From assembly GCA_002205965.3 (NCBI GenBank), contig NADL03000019.1, positions 310,001 to 374,000 on the forward strand: a stretch of 64,000 nucleotides of DNA, in the 5' to 3' direction. Below are positions 44,406-55,100 of this stretch, piece after piece (the first letter of the stretch is position 1; the number at the start of each line of letters is the position of its first letter). The notes under the pieces were generated by a model, which was not told where the DNA came from, made no database searches, and was given only the letters and a program-made list of their open reading frames with translations. The stretch comes from Kappaphycus alvarezii. Taxonomy: Eukaryota > Rhodophyta > Florideophyceae > Gigartinales > Solieriaceae. The position numbers and the translations under genes are program-made.

Positions 44406-45260
44406 GCAGTTGCGGTTGTAGAGAATCTTGACACGTCTGCCGCAACATCGTCACCGTCTCAAGCACCCGAGACAAAGCCAGTAAAACGTGGTAGGTATTT
44501 ACCAAAACGAAGAACTCATAATCGTGCGAGGAGTAACGGCACTTCGCGCCCATGTTTTGACATCGGCACGAAGTGCCGCTACAAAGCCATGGAAACGTTA
44601 AGACTAGTTTCGAGCTGGTGGCACAAAAAGTCAACAAAAACATCAACATTCTCAACTTTGTTAATTGGAAGGCATGCAGAGACCGTTATAAGCGTCTCCA
44701 GGACGATTTCGATGCGCAGAATGATCAATATGCAGGGTTGTCGGGAGTAGCTCGTGGGAGATGGGGGAATTGTATCAGATGTTGGCTCAAATGGGAGTGG
44801 AGAAGGATTCATTTAATGGGGAGAAGGATGCCATCAAGAGCGATAAAACTAGGACGGAAGAGGAGAAAAGAGCGTCTGGGACGAGAAGTGGTAGAATTGG
44901 CTTTGCTTCGAAAGTCCCAAAGGGAGACTTCTGACTCTGGGAGTAGTGCGAAAGATTCGGATGTCACTATCGATATGGTTGATAGGGAATGAATTTCTAG
45001 TGCTCGTAGCAAGCGCCGTGAGGTTCGTCCATTTGATATCTGTGGTGGCTTGGCCTTGTTTGCGGACAGCTTGAAGAAAGCTAATCTTGCTCGGTAAGAC
45101 TGGAGTCAGAGAAGCTAAAGTAAGAGAAGAGGAAGTACGAGAAGGAGCTTTAGGAGCGTGAAAATGAGAGAGCGGAGCGACGTAAGGAGCAGGAGTATTC
45201 CCCGACCATGAAACTTGAGAAGTTCAAATCGTTTCTAGATGCGGTTCGTGAGAGGAAATG
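44406..45260 (+). pseudogene. PIF/Harbinger Myb/SANT-like DNA-binding protein
   Basis: 44,606-44,740 encodes FELVAQKVNKN then FVNWKACRDRYKRLQDDFDA, the third-helix region of the Myb/SANT-like domain of Harbinger accessory proteins. At ~44,745 the frame shifts; the continuation ELYQMLAQM...KRASGTRSG runs to ~44,930, and a Glu/Arg-rich coiled coil follows (~45,000-45,260: RPFDICGGLALFADSLKKAN, then MKLEKFKSFLDAVRERK). The N-terminal Ser/Pro/Thr-rich part starts ~44,390 without a clear ATG. The partner protein directs transposase to the nucleus and the element ends in this family. Confidence 0.7.
44537..44578. repeat. inverted repeat with 19-bp imperfect arms inside the SANT gene
   Basis: CGGCACTTCGCGCCCATGT (44,537-44,555) and ACATCGGCACGAAGTGCCG (44,560-44,578) pair with two mismatches over a 4-nt loop. 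Confidence 0.7.
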
Positions 45261-45369
45261 AGAGCGTTTACTGTTACCTAATTTCTCGAAAACGGGCGAA
45301 GCTTCCCTGCGCCCGGGGCGTTCGATGCGAATCGCGCTGGGAATAAACTTTGTGCTTTACTCCTCAAGA

Positions 45370-46170
45370 AGCACTATCCCCTCTATTGCAGATATATTCC
45401 TCCAGGGTGGGAGATGCTACACCGAAGTAGAGCGAGATATAGTTTCCATAGAAGCAACTGTATAGGTTGATCATAAGCATACTTCAAATGTAAAGCAGCC
45501 CAACTGGTGACTCGCACAGTTTCATCTTTCTCTTCGCGTCGCATACAGGGAAGTACATCTTTACCTCCTTGAATACCAACTCCACCGTGATTCACACCCT
45601 AGACATGGACTTTTGGAAAAGCTTTTGGTTTGAATGCATCTGGCTCCCTTGAAACGGTACTTCCATGAAAGAGCGACTGTTGTAACCTGAGTCTCCGTAT
45701 ACGACGTACTACACACCGTTGACTACTAACAGCTTCTCCAGAGCTGTTTCAAGTCCGCTCGATACATACGTGAACCAATCGTGCCTGCGCCCTTCTACAT
45801 GCCCGTATGCATGTAAAATGATCCCGTCTGGCGTTTTTACAGCCTGATATTTGATGTTGTGCTTTTTCTTATGCCCTTCATACACCACAAGCTGGCGCAT
45901 ATAGCCCTTTGGACGGGCAACGCCGAGCACAGTTCCATCAATAAAGCCAATATAATTTGTCAACGCCGCACCTTTAACGTTGATGGCTTTATTGAAGCTC
46001 TCAGCTCGGGTCTCAACATAAGACTAGTAAACGGGCCCGAGTATTAGGTGGCCTCTTGCGTTAATAAAATCGTCCATTTCTTCCCATAATATCTCTGAGA
46101 GCTGGGAGGGATGCTTCCCAAAGAGTGTGCATATACACTCCCAGCGATCAGGCACAGCCATTCGGCGCAA
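45370..46170 (-). pseudogene. HARBI1-like DDE transposase
   Basis: Minus-strand coding from ~46,165 (RLAVPDRWECICTLFG) through EILWEEMDDFINARG to NYIGFIDGTVLGVARP (first Asp, ~45,945), then HNIKYQAVKTPDGII, GHVEGRRHDW, YVVYGDSGYNSRSFMEVPF (second Asp, ~45,695) and ITVELVFKEVK (Glu, ~45,590), ending near PTLEEYI (~45,395). Three in-frame stops interrupt it: VY-stop-SYVET (~46,025), NGV-stop-YVV (~45,712) and SRV-stop-ITVE (~45,601). The last two fit CAG-to-TAG and CGA-to-TGA changes; Trp after ITVE is Leu. Catalytic residues are retained but the gene is dead as written. Confidence 0.85.
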
Positions 46171-47032
46171 CGCCAGACATGTCGACAGAATAGCGGAAAC
46201 TGCGTATCAGTTTCGTGTTGTTTGCATTTTGCTCTGCCGCCAGGGAATTACAGGCACCAAAGTGACAATATCAATTACTTTAAACCTAAACGAAAGAAGC
46301 GCTTCTCTGTTGCTGATCCGATTTAGTTAGAAGTAAAGTTAGTAGCAGCTATGCATGCGGATCTATGAGAGAGAATCGCTGTTTGCTGCGCCCAAGTGGC
46401 TTATTCCGTCGCTATTGCGAGGAGGCTTGCAGAGTTGCAAAAAGCGGAGCTGTGCTGATGGCTTTGTAAATATTACTTGCTTATATAAGCAAGTAGAGTA
46501 CCGTAAACCGCTTTGAGGTTTGCGATTTTCGCAAGCAGAAAGCGAAAACTGGCTCTGCGACGTGGGAAGGGGTGCGAGCAGTGAACTTTGGAGCTGATGG
46601 GGGAGGAGGGGATCTAGGGATGTGGCGCTTGGCTTGTGGTCCGGTTCGAACTCTAAAGCCCTTTACTGTAGTCCTACCAGATGCATGAAAGCCATACAGG
46701 CGTAAGCAACTACTCATATTTCGTGATTAAGATACTTGCTTCGGTTGGTGCGACACGTGTGCCCCACCGTCGAAGTATTCTGAAAGAATTCTGCAGTTGC
46801 GTGCTCCCTATTGTTGATGTTGACATTGCTTGCACTAAGGTCGCTTCTTGGAAATTGGTCGCCTCAATACAAGAATACTCGTTTACCGGGATCGCGTTTG
46901 TAGAGACTGTTTGTTGTATCCGGAGGGTCATTGCGGACTATAGCAACGAAGACAGTCGGCTGGCTGTCTGGTTAGGAGGTATAGTCCTTCGCAACCCAAT
47001 CAGAGAGGAAAAGCAGTAATTAATCGCGACAA
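46171..47032. other. spacer with palindrome and an unassigned ORF
   Basis: 46,475-46,494 is a perfect 20-bp palindrome (ACTTGCTTATATAAGCAAGT). 46,681-47,019 (plus) is open for 112 codons with no domain I know and is overlapped by a 73-codon minus-strand ORF. No gene called. Confidence 0.4.
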
Positions 47033-47840
47033 GTGAACGAGGAACGCCGAGCTAACTGCTATTTCAAGGACAATTCAATGGTGACCCAGGCTCTGCCAGA
47101 ACACATACAACTCGACGGGCACAGGGCCCAGTTGGTTTCTGCCCGCCCGATGTCTGGGCCAGCGTCTGAACGAACCTTACCACGTGTCGGCTATTGCCCC
47201 CAGTGCACCAAGGAAAAACCTCGAATCAAAACTGTCACACAACTGTTAGCACTACTCCGCAGCTCGCATTGTCGGGGCTCTAAGATGGGACCAACTAAGC
47301 GTCACGAGCTTGCAAAACTTTCAGAGTACCTATCGAATCTAGGATATTAGTACTGTGGGTGTCACGACCAGTACATCGGGTAAAGGGTATCCCGCCCAAC
47401 CTCGGACGGCTTGCATGTGTTCTCGTACTCCAACTGCCCAAAATGTAGTGTACGTAAAGCGCACAGGCACTATGTTCCCCTACATGATACACAACTGCGC
47501 AGACCCACTACAGTGCCCACCCCTGTCTTAGTTGTCGACGATCCGCCCCCCCGGAGCGGGTCGAGAATCTCTCAGATGGTGCTCAGCCGGACATTTCAGG
47601 CACTCCCTGGAACCGATCCCCCAGTCACTGCTCAACACAGAGAAAATATTTACTTCACACACGCCCATCATGGCACATATTCCTGTGACGTTCCGTAGCT
47701 GCTAAGCGGAGACTTATGCAAAGCCATGAATGACGCTGCACAAGCCTGAGAACATGGTTACCATAACGCCACCAAAGAGTTTGTTAAACTATTCCTGTTT
47801 CCGGCGGTCATGCTAACGAACCTATCCTACACCAGCTCTT
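47033..47840 (+). pseudogene. N-terminal Cys/His-rich region of the non-LTR element
   Basis: Two adjacent ORFs contain Cys-x2-Cys pairs: YCPQCTKEKPRIKTV...HCRGSKMGPTKRH (~47,195-47,300) and NCPKCSVRKAHRHY (~47,428-47,470). Such fingers precede RT in R2-like elements and bind target DNA. Assignment to this element rests on position and orientation only. Confidence 0.4.
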
Positions 47841-49239
47841 GTGCCGAGACACGCTGAGAATCACGCCGACCGAATGAAGGATAGGTTAGAGCTTTGGAAC
47901 ACTGGGCCATTTGAGACTCTTTGGGATCAGATCATCCACAGGCGGCACCCGGTAGCACAGAATATACGCGGGCAAGAGCTTAATGTCCGGCGAGCAACGA
48001 AATTGGCCCAGGAAGGGGCATACGGTAAGACCGCCCAGGCATGAAGTCCTCTGGGGTCCTCCCACCAACGCCAGGCGTAATTGATGCGCTCCTCGCCAAA
48101 AACCTACAACTGCCTGCCGAGACCGAAAAAACGAGGACCAATTGCGCTAGAGTCCGTCCCCCCATTTCGAGATTTCAGTGAAGAAGAGGTCCTAGCAGCT
48201 ATCAGGGGTTTAAAGCGGGCTCTTCTCGGTGTGTTCCGGTCTTCGGCCCAACCACCTCGTAGAACTGATAAGGTCTCCGTCCTCATCCAGACACTCTGGA
48301 TTCCTAGCAGCCCTCAAGAGAGTCGTGAATATTTTAGCAGCCGGAAGAGCTGCAACCGCCCTAGCTCCGTGGATAGCGGGAGCACCTCTCACACCCCTAC
48401 CGAAGGACTTGACACCGAGGCCAATCGCTGTGGGTAAACGCTTCGCAGGCTGGCCGGCAGCTGCCTTATGAAAAGAGCCACTGCGAAAGCAGCCAGTTAC
48501 CTGCAACCGCTGCAGGTGGGGATCGCCACTCGATGTGGAACGGACAAAGTCGAACACAGCGTTCGACGAGTGGTCCAAAAGTTCGGACATAATTCCGACT
48601 ACGGGATGCTTACCGTGGATTTTGAGAATTCTTTCAACCTCTGCAGCCGCTCTGCATTCTTGGACGCCACGAGGAATCTCTTCACCGAGCTTTTGCCGTG
48701 GGTCGCATACTGCTACGCGAACGAACCTGCATATCTGTGAGTCGGTGCTCACACTATTCGTAGTGTGCGAGGGACACAGCAGGGCGATAGCCTCTGGGGC
48801 CTCCTGTTCAACCTGGCACTGCACCCATTGCACTCAAAATTCAGCAGCTCCTAGCCTCTGGGGACGAAGAAGATGGGAACGTGGGATATCTCTTGCTCCA
48901 ACTGTGGTACCATGACGATGGATACATCATCGGACGCCACGACCACTTCCTTAAAAACACTCGATATCCTCTCCTCGCTCGATGCAACAACCCGCAGACT
49001 TCCTCTTTCGCTTTCTAAATGCAGGGTTTGATGGCCTACTGTACCGCCTGAGGCAGTGCAATGCCATCACTCGATGGAACTCATGCAGGGATACCGTGCA
49101 GGTACAACTGTCCTCAACGCCCCTGTCGGCTCCGCACAGTTCAGTACGGAATTTTTCACCTCTCAGAACCACATCCAAGGTGGTCGACGAGTATGCGGCC
49201 GCCATCGCGGCCCGTATCGGAGGCTTTAAGGCGATAGTA
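47841..49239 (+). pseudogene. reverse transcriptase domain of the non-LTR element
   Basis: EEVLAAIRG and, after a shift, GLRPNHLVEL...PWIAGAPLTPLPK and RPIAVGKRFAG (~48,180-48,440) form the fingers. Motif A is MLTVDFENSFNLCSRSAFLD (~48,607-48,665), motif B GTQQGDSLWGLLFNLALHPL (~48,775-48,830) and motif C WYHDDGYIIG (~48,908-48,935), so all catalytic Asp residues are present. Then comes VLNAPVGSAQFS (~49,110-49,145), a block that recurs in the minus-strand copy at 58.8 kb. Frame breaks near 48,060, 48,175, 48,250, 48,460, 48,740 and 48,985 prevent translation as one ORF. Confidence 0.85.
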
Positions 49240-50340
49240 TCCTCTCGGCTTTATGAAAAGCTCAGTTATGCCATTTAGTCCACGTGTGCAGCTTCAGCGA
49301 TTGATCGAAGCCCGCAACATGCAGAAGCTTGCCTCCAACTCCAAAGCTAGGCAATTTTAGTGGCCCTTTACAAGTGAAAATGGGGGTTAATTTACTGTGG
49401 TAGATATGTGGGATGGTACCAGTAAATTTGTACCGGAGCGTAGATACCGTATATTGACCTTTACAAGTATTGAAGAAAATTAATGGGTAAACCACCATCG
49501 TCATGAACATTCCCTCGAAGCATTCTGATATCACAGAAGACGGCCAAAAGAAGAAAAATATGCTGCGCTGGCTGAGTTGGCGTGCTGCGCTGGCTGCGCT
49601 GTATTTCATAATTTATTTTTAAGTATTTTTGGAAAGATACTGATCATTGTACTGTAGCGGTACTGCGCTGGTATAAAACTGCTCAGGTGCCACAAATTTC
49701 GGATGTTTGAAACTGTATGTAAGGAGGTAAGAGGGGATACCTTGGACACAGTTCATGGGGCTAAATAAGGATATTTTTAGTGATCTAGATATTGCAGCTG
49801 GTGTGAACCACTGGAAGTGATATTCTTGGACTGCATTGGAGATAGAGATATTTTGGGGGAATTGTTTGGCTCTGGTCTAGAGGACTAAGATATTAAGAAA
49901 TAAATCCAGATATTTATGCTGATAGTATTTGCTGCCAGCCTTTCCCGTTCACACGATTCTATCTGATGCATTTTATGGTTCGTAGTATGTTTTCTTGAGA
50001 CTTTTGGGGAAGCCAAAAATTCTATGTAAGTTGAGTAAACTGCTTCCGTTTGTGGAGGTCGATCAAGTTGGCAGACAATCTCAAGTCAAGTCCCGAGTAC
50101 TAGGAAGTTTGAAGTCAGCTTCAGACCCAAAAACCCTTTTTCTTAAGCTGGTCACAGAGCATCAGTAGTATAGCCTGCCCCTTCTATACTTCCGTGTAGC
50201 CCTCTCAACTGCTGCCCTTGTCCAACCCTTTTTGTTCGCTCAAGTACACCACGGGAGCATTTTTGTCGCTTGAAACACTTACTTTTTGGGATATTTGGTT
50301 CTGAGTATCTCTTCTCCGGACTATTTACCCCTATGACATT
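49240..50340 (+). mobile_element. nested insertion, includes acidic-protein repeat copy III
   Basis: The element's coding stops matching at GGFKA (~49,235) and resumes with AVDAIENTEVAFQL (~50,350). From ~49,840 to ~50,335 the insert is the 3' region of the acidic-protein repeat family (GTCTAGAGGACTA, GAGTAAACTGCTTCC, TTTGTCGCTTGAAACAC, TACCCCTATGACATT at its end). The first ~450 bp is unrelated to the other copies and includes a 35-codon ORF (49,254-49,361, MKSSVMPFSPRVQ...), short repeats of GCTGCGCTGG and GGTACCAGTAAA-type sequence. No target duplication could be identified. Confidence 0.65.
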
Positions 50341-51570
50341 CCTCAACGCCGTTGACGCTATTGAGAATACGGAAGTGGCATTTCAGCTCCTGCGCAACTG
50401 CTTCGGGGTCTGTAAGATCGGGTATTTATTGCGCGTAGTACCTCTATCATGCACTGCACACTGTGCTGCAATATTCGACGGAATGATTGGACGTTTCGTC
50501 AGAACGATGGGCGGAGGAGTCCTCGATGCCGAAATTTTTCGGGATCTGGAACTCCCTGCCAAACCCGAGGAGAAAAAAAAACCGTCCCTTGGACTAGGAT
50601 TAACGTCTGCAAAAAATATCGCAGGGGCTGCGTTACTGTCCTCCAGTTCAGCCTCCAACAGGCTGTCTAAAAGGTTTTGCCAGCCTTCATCAGGAGTCTC
50701 ACAATATATGAAGACGCCCTGGTGGTTCATCGGCTTTGGTCTCAATCCTTCTAAAAGTCAAGGATTCTCCCGTTCAGTTCTTTTGCTCAACAAAACAACT
50801 TCGCAAAAGAAACTTACGGAAGCATTCTACGAGGCTGTGCAAGACAGTATACCTCTCGGAGACGCAAGGAGGCAGTATTTTCGTGCTTCGATGGCACGAC
50901 CAGGGGTGAAGGAATGGGCATACTGTTCCCGTGCCCAGGTTTGAAGACTGTTATCGACGCCAGCGAATTCTCGACATAGCTTCATTACTAGTCTAGAGTT
51001 CCGCTTTTCGCTCCGTACATACCGTATCCGAGGAGAAAATGTCCGGAAACACTTGACTGCTTCAGGGATCATCTCCTGCACTGTGTTCACGGAGGCCACA
51101 GAATTCGAAGACATGACCACAAAGTTCACCTGCTTGCCGAGGACCTGCAAAAAGCTGCTCGTCACCCCTCCATCGAGCCGAGGGATGAACTTCATCGCAA
51201 AAGGCCTGACATCAGGGCAATGGGAAGCACTGGAGGCACTGATTTCTTCGATGTCACTGTTGTCAACCCACTTGCGCCATCCAACAGGAGAGTGCGCACC
51301 TTCAACCCGCTCAAATCCCTCAACGTGGCAAAGCCGGCAAGGTATAGAAGATATGAATATTTTATCACGACCGCCGCCCGAATCAGGCTCATGCTTATCC
51401 CTACATCCACCATTGAGGGCTGGCACCCAGACTCCTACGCAGTGCTAACCGATGTGGCGCGGAACGTGTCTGTTAGGGCAATGGATACATAGATGCATGC
51501 GGAAGCAGCAGTGATGTCCAATCCATTATGCCTGCTGACAGGCTTCGAGCCAGGCATTTAGGCATACGAA
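50341..51570 (+). pseudogene. non-LTR element C-terminus: CCHC knuckle and restriction-like endonuclease
   Basis: 50,342-50,640 carries AVDAIENTEVAFQLLRNC, VCKIGYLLRVVPLSC and SLGLGLTSAKNIAGAALLSS, a helical block also present in the minus-strand copy at 58.4 kb. In another frame, ~51,040-51,290, lie CPETLDCFRDHLLHC and RRHD, then KRPDIRAMGSTGGTDFFD, the PD-X13-D active-site pattern, and FDVTVVNPLAPSNRRVRTF. The C-terminal GWHPDSYAVLTDVARNVSV ends at a stop (51,490) where sister copies continue into MSN...G-F/L about 25 residues further. The endonuclease nicks target DNA to prime reverse transcription. Confidence 0.85.
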
Positions 51571-51701
51571 TTACATTACCCATTATGCTGAATACGTCTA
51601 GCATACACTGGGGGATAGCCGAACCGCATTTTTCAAACATTAAAGAACCAAATCGATTCTCCAGAAACATCATGAGTACATAAATTTGAAATTCTCTACA
51701 G

Positions 51702-52118
51702 GTCTGCGATGATTACTATACGCAGCCACAAGGATTGAAATATCCCGAGCCCATCAAATGCCCTCCATGTCAATGTTTCAATAATTCAACAGTGTACTAC
51801 ATATTCGGTTGTTCCCAAGAGTATGCTTTCGAAAAAATGGTTAGTATTTTACAAGATCTTCTAAGATCTACCAACGACGTTGGCATAGTATGCCGAAAGG
51901 CAGTTGCATCCACAATAGCATTTGCAAACGGTTTTGATTTCATTACATCTGCATGGTCCATCCATTACGGGTAGGTCTCTTCCAAATTTATGAACACACA
52001 AACGTTGATTTTCAGAAGAATGTCTACGTTGAACGGGAGAAACATATCTAAAAAGGCTGCTTTCGAGGTATCGGTAAGAGATAGCTTTCAGGATACCAGG
52101 GATTCTCCATTGGTGTAA
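51702..52118 (+). CDS. candidate spliced gene of unknown function, 3' exons
   Basis: 51,702-51,970 is open in one frame directly after an acceptor-like TTCTCTACAG and ends at GG|GTAGGT. A 45-bp intron (51,971-52,015, ending TTGATTTTCAG) joins it in frame to 52,016-52,118, stop TAA. The protein part is ~124 residues: a Cys-rich start (PIKCPPCQC), a mixed helical middle (YAFEKMVSILQDLLRSTNDV) and a polar basic end (TLNGRNISKKAAF). I recognise no family. The upstream exon(s) were not found; the non-LTR element ends ~130 bp upstream and may have separated or removed them. Confidence 0.4.
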
Positions 52119-55100
52119 ATAGATTTGAGAAACCTTTCTAGCAGCAATTAAAAAAACAATTATATTGCAAAAAAACTTTCGAAGTCATTAGAATTGAGCC
52201 AATTTCCGACCAGCAACTGTTAATATTGCAAGCGTTTCCTGGTATGGCTGGATCCAAAAACGAAATCATTGACCTAAAAGGCTATTAACTACTTAAATGT
52301 TTATTCACGGATACGTGCTCATCTCTGCTGCATTTTTTATATCAAGTAAGCAGAGGAACGTTTCGAGCTACCTTTTTGACTTCATTTGTCTACACTCGCC
52401 TTGCCTATTTATAAATCATGATGCAGGCCAGTATGAAGAAATAAGAGTCGCTTATTGAGGCAAGGAAGAGGGGAGTAAAGTTTTAGGATGCTACCGGACT
52501 CTCGACCTACCTCAAAGAAAATTTAACATAATTTCTTGTGTCAACTCGACGAAGAATTTGTCATCAGTTGATTAAATTTATGTCATCAATTTATAACATG
52601 GGTATCTATTTATAGCTTTTTCAGAGAACCGAGGATCTTTAATTAAAGATTTACGTAGACCTTGTTAACATACACTACCTCCGAAGGCTTATCCAATGTC
52701 TAATCGAGCGAAGGCGACGAAAGACTATCCCCAAGCTAAGTTTCGCCAAGCAGAGAAATTTCCGGGTTGGAAAACTCCTCTTGTAAGCATTATGCTTACA
52801 AAAAGAGTAGGCATTATACTTACAAAAAGTGATGAAGACAGTGACAAATGCCCAAAATGATTTTTTTAAGTGAAACCAGCAAGACTGCAACAGCTACGAC
52901 CGTAGTTTGCAGTTTTAAATATAGCTGTGATTAATTTCGGCCCGGTACTCAGAGCATTGTCGATCAAGATCGCGAAGGCGGCACTGCTTCAAGTTTTGCC
53001 CAGATTTAACCAACTGACAGTGAGGGAGAGGGAAGAAAATCCAACCAAAGCTGCGAACTCCATAATCGACACGTATCGGAATAAAATATTAAAACAGATC
53101 AGTAGCAGAGGTTGAAAATTGAGGAAAGTAGCTGAGGCTTTTTCGAATTTTCTGAGTAATATTATTGATATCACTTCAATTTATCTACTATCTTATGGCT
53201 CACACATAATTCATTGAAGAAAATAGAAAAAAAGTTGAGCCATGTGTGTCTAAACAACCAAACTCTAATGGGATTCATCGATGGACTCTGCCGCACCCTC
53301 TACCCTCTCGTCCATGAAGGTCCATAATCCTTAATGTATGTGAGAACTCAGAAGACCCTGGTGTTTCGACCTTACATATCTACTCCAGAAGGGTTCAGTT
53401 TACTTCAATAATTGTCAGTTCCGTAGTGACCGTTCTGCGGCTTTGAACTGGTTGGCGCCCTTCCCGGTAACAAGGAGCTCTCAAGTGAATTCCTACCCGC
53501 CCCCTAAATTTCACGGGTTTCTGACCGTTCAAGACCACCAGGCAAGGATGAAAACCATGATAATGTGGTAAACGAGTGAATAAGAAATAATATGTTAAAT
53601 TATGTGGATCTAAATTTTGAAAAAATTAGTAAATTCGTGTATAAGTGTAATACGTAGCAACAGGTGCAGATATGTAAAACTAAATTCCAGAGCTCATCTA
53701 AATCTATTTAGCCTACAAAATGTAGAAACATTAAAAATATAATACAAAGAAGCCCAAAGAAGTGCTTTTCAGGAAAACATTTTCAAATACTCAAATTTAA
53801 GAGGAGCGTAGATATTTTCTAAATGAACTTTGACTATTAATAGTTCCATTCGCAAAATTTCCGGTGATGCGAAATTATAAATACAATTAAAACACAAAAA
53901 GCTTATGATTTTTTCATCATTTCACTTATAAGTTTCTTTTTTCTAGATTTATGCTTAAATTTATCTTTCATTTCCCTTCATTTCAGTCAATGTGATAAAG
54001 AATCAGTAAAGATGCATTAATTTGGGTATGTTCGCGGTTTACGCCTTCAGGAGATATTCTTAGACGCACAAAGTACGATGAAGTGTAACTGAGATCTCAA
54101 TACAGATTATGAAAATATAAGGGCAAAAATCAGTAAGTCAATATTTTATTCTCTCAGGGATGGAAGTGGTACATAATTTGTCGAGAGAATTTTTATTCAG
54201 GTACAGAAGGGTTTGTTGTACGGAAAAGGTATTTAGCGCTCCATCAATATCAAATTGGAAGATTCTCTCATAATATACCGTTTGTATTTTTATTCGTCTG
54301 ATTCATTTATTCATTTTTTTTCGAAAAAGCTACTACTAAACTTTTCTTAGTCTCATTGTTGCGAGATAAATTCATTTTTAGCGGGTGCAAACGGATAATA
54401 CCAGTTTTATATACTCTTGTATCTAATTTTACTATAGTTCTTTTCAAATAAAAATATAACTATGAGCACTTTTTTTTATTTAACATCAGAAAGTTAATGA
54501 TTTGCTCAATGCGATCCTTAAAAAATAATAACTATATATCAAAAATTCCACTTTGGCTGTTTATTTCACTCAAATGTAACATTTATACCACGCAAAATGT
54601 ATTCAGTTTTCCGTTGACAATTTTCATCTCTCTGCCTCATCACCAATGTAGCTGATTCGGTGCCCCCGCTTTAAGTATTCCTTTGAATCAAGTCCATGAG
54701 TGCTATTTTATTCTCTTTTCTTTCCTTCTGGGTACATGATGGAGCGAATCTTAGAACATATGATTCAAATCTAGGATCAGTACATTTACTTAAGGATAAG
54801 AAATTACTTAATGAACTATTAGATTCTATTATTTCATTGTGCTGTTTCCAAGTTAAATATGACATCTCTTAAAAGGGTAACTTAAAATGTTTTCAAACGA
54901 CTTGAATGCGAGATGTGAAGCCAGTTAATATTAAGCTTTCTCAAACTCGAAATGTTTCATGGACTACAAAAAAATATTCGATGAATTACACATTCAATTA
55001 TTATATATCAACGAAAATCGGGCGTTCTGAATAAGAATTACTTTTCTCAGGGACTGTTTTGAATCACATACCTTCCACCGAAAATATGTATCTATTCAAT

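Larger units (their letters stand above)
44400..46170. mobile_element. PIF/Harbinger DNA transposon, convergent SANT and DDE genes
   Basis: A plus-strand Myb/SANT-like gene and a minus-strand HARBI1-like transposase converge around 45.2-45.4 kb, the characteristic two-gene layout of PIF/Harbinger. I could not find convincing terminal inverted repeats or a 3-bp target duplication, so the outer limits are those of the coding remnants. Both genes are broken. Confidence 0.8.
47033..51570 (+). mobile_element. non-LTR retrotransposon with C-terminal CCHC and restriction-like endonuclease (near full length)
   Basis: Plus-strand order: Cys/His-rich N-terminus (47,193-47,450), a helical segment (RRATKLAQEGAYGKTAQA, ~47,985), RT, an insertion at ~49,240-50,340, an RT thumb-like region, a CCHC knuckle and a PD-X13-D endonuclease. 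This architecture is that of early-branching, site-preferring non-LTR elements such as R2/NeSL/CRE rather than the APE-endonuclease lineages. The frame changes at least eight times. No poly(A) end or target duplication was found, and the conserved family tail is not obvious after its stop, so the 3' end is uncertain. Confidence 0.8.

Noticed and set aside
45590..46030. Alternative genetic code reading TAG/TGA as amino acids
   Set aside because: HSP20 and the copia finger ORF end in TAG in normal positions, NDUFS2 is read without recoded stops, and the stops here fit ordinary mutational decay of a transposase.
46635..46665. GGTTCGAACTC, like a tRNA B box
   Set aside because: No A box at proper spacing and no cloverleaf can be formed around it.
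52787..52829. Possible CRISPR-like or minisatellite array
   Set aside because: Only two imperfect 19-bp copies with a 5-bp spacer; eukaryotic AT-rich context.
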